DNA of 44,746 nt from Sphaerotilus hippei (GTDB taxonomy: Bacteria; Pseudomonadota; Gammaproteobacteria; Burkholderiales; Burkholderiaceae_C): NCBI RefSeq assembly GCF_003201595.1, contig NZ_QJJS01000025.1, positions 1 through 44,746 of the forward strand, written 5' to 3'. Every line of letters starts with the position of its first letter. The stretch's first letter is position 1. The position numbers and the translations under genes are program-made. The notes beneath the pieces are model-generated. The model saw only the letters and a list, made by a program, of their open reading frames with translations, did not search any database and was not told the DNA's origin. This document shows, piece by piece, positions 44,613 to 44,746 of the stretch.

Positions 44613-44746
<134 letters not shown>

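Overview
The window reads as chromosomal DNA of a high-GC betaproteobacterium of the order Burkholderiales, probably near the Leptothrix/Sphaerotilus/Ideonella or Comamonadaceae group. This is inferred from the apaG–Gcr–mltA order, a 125-residue S12, a bktB-type thiolase, a PEP-CTERM protein, a fused IorAB-type oxidoreductase and strong G/C bias at third codon positions. I see no tRNA, rRNA, insertion sequence, prophage, CRISPR array or att site. Most of the window is ordinary core and accessory chromosome, densely packed with genes on both strands.

Layout. 1–5.2 kb: an rpe fragment, apaG, a Gcr-family membrane protein, an unannotated 50-residue membrane peptide, mltA and a MipA/OmpV protein (cell wall and envelope). 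5.2–12.1 kb: a PuuB-like amine oxidase, a GlcG/HbpS protein with a clear terminator, a divergent SDR, a GlcD-type FAD dehydrogenase, a tiny glycine-rich lipoprotein, an AraC regulator and an AEC transporter. 12.1–19.0 kb: a SUV3-like RNA helicase, a YitT protein, a secreted M48 protease, a two-HMA copper ATPase and a pterin dehydratase. 19.0–23.3 kb: an all-minus-strand stress block with ohrR–ohr, an OsmC/rhodanese/rhodanese/persulfide-dioxygenase-like operon, and cyanase behind an overlapping LuxR-type response regulator. 23.4–27.9 kb: an Lrp regulator divergent from a 1209-residue 2-oxoacid:ferredoxin oxidoreductase. 27.9–33.7 kb: a Tat-exported PhoD lipoprotein, a small barrel-like protein, a phytase-like esterase, a C-type-lectin PEP-CTERM protein and a cation/proton antiporter. 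33.8–38.8 kb: a phasin-like protein divergent from a BktB thiolase, a TPMT-type methyltransferase, an ABM-domain protein, YaeQ and release factor 3. 38.9–44.7 kb: an alpha-hydroxy-acid oxidase, a LysR regulator and the str operon (rpsL, rpsG, fusA, start of tuf).

How the genes work together. The most coherent group is the 19–23.3 kb block. OhrR/Ohr handles organic hydroperoxides. The OsmC–rhodanese–rhodanese–MBL operon has the parts expected for persulfide handling. Cyanase removes cyanate, and its gene is translationally overlapped by a response regulator rather than paired with the usual LysR-type CynR. MltA and MipA are likely functional partners. PhoD, the barrel protein and the phytase-like enzyme may cooperate in acquiring organic phosphate, although I found no convincing Pho box.

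For novelty, the best leads are the sulfur/cyanate block, the cyanase–response-regulator overlap, the SDR lacking the catalytic Tyr/Lys, two small membrane or lipoprotein genes likely to be missed by gene callers, and several stem-loops in the str operon. I did not find a clearly unprecedented system.
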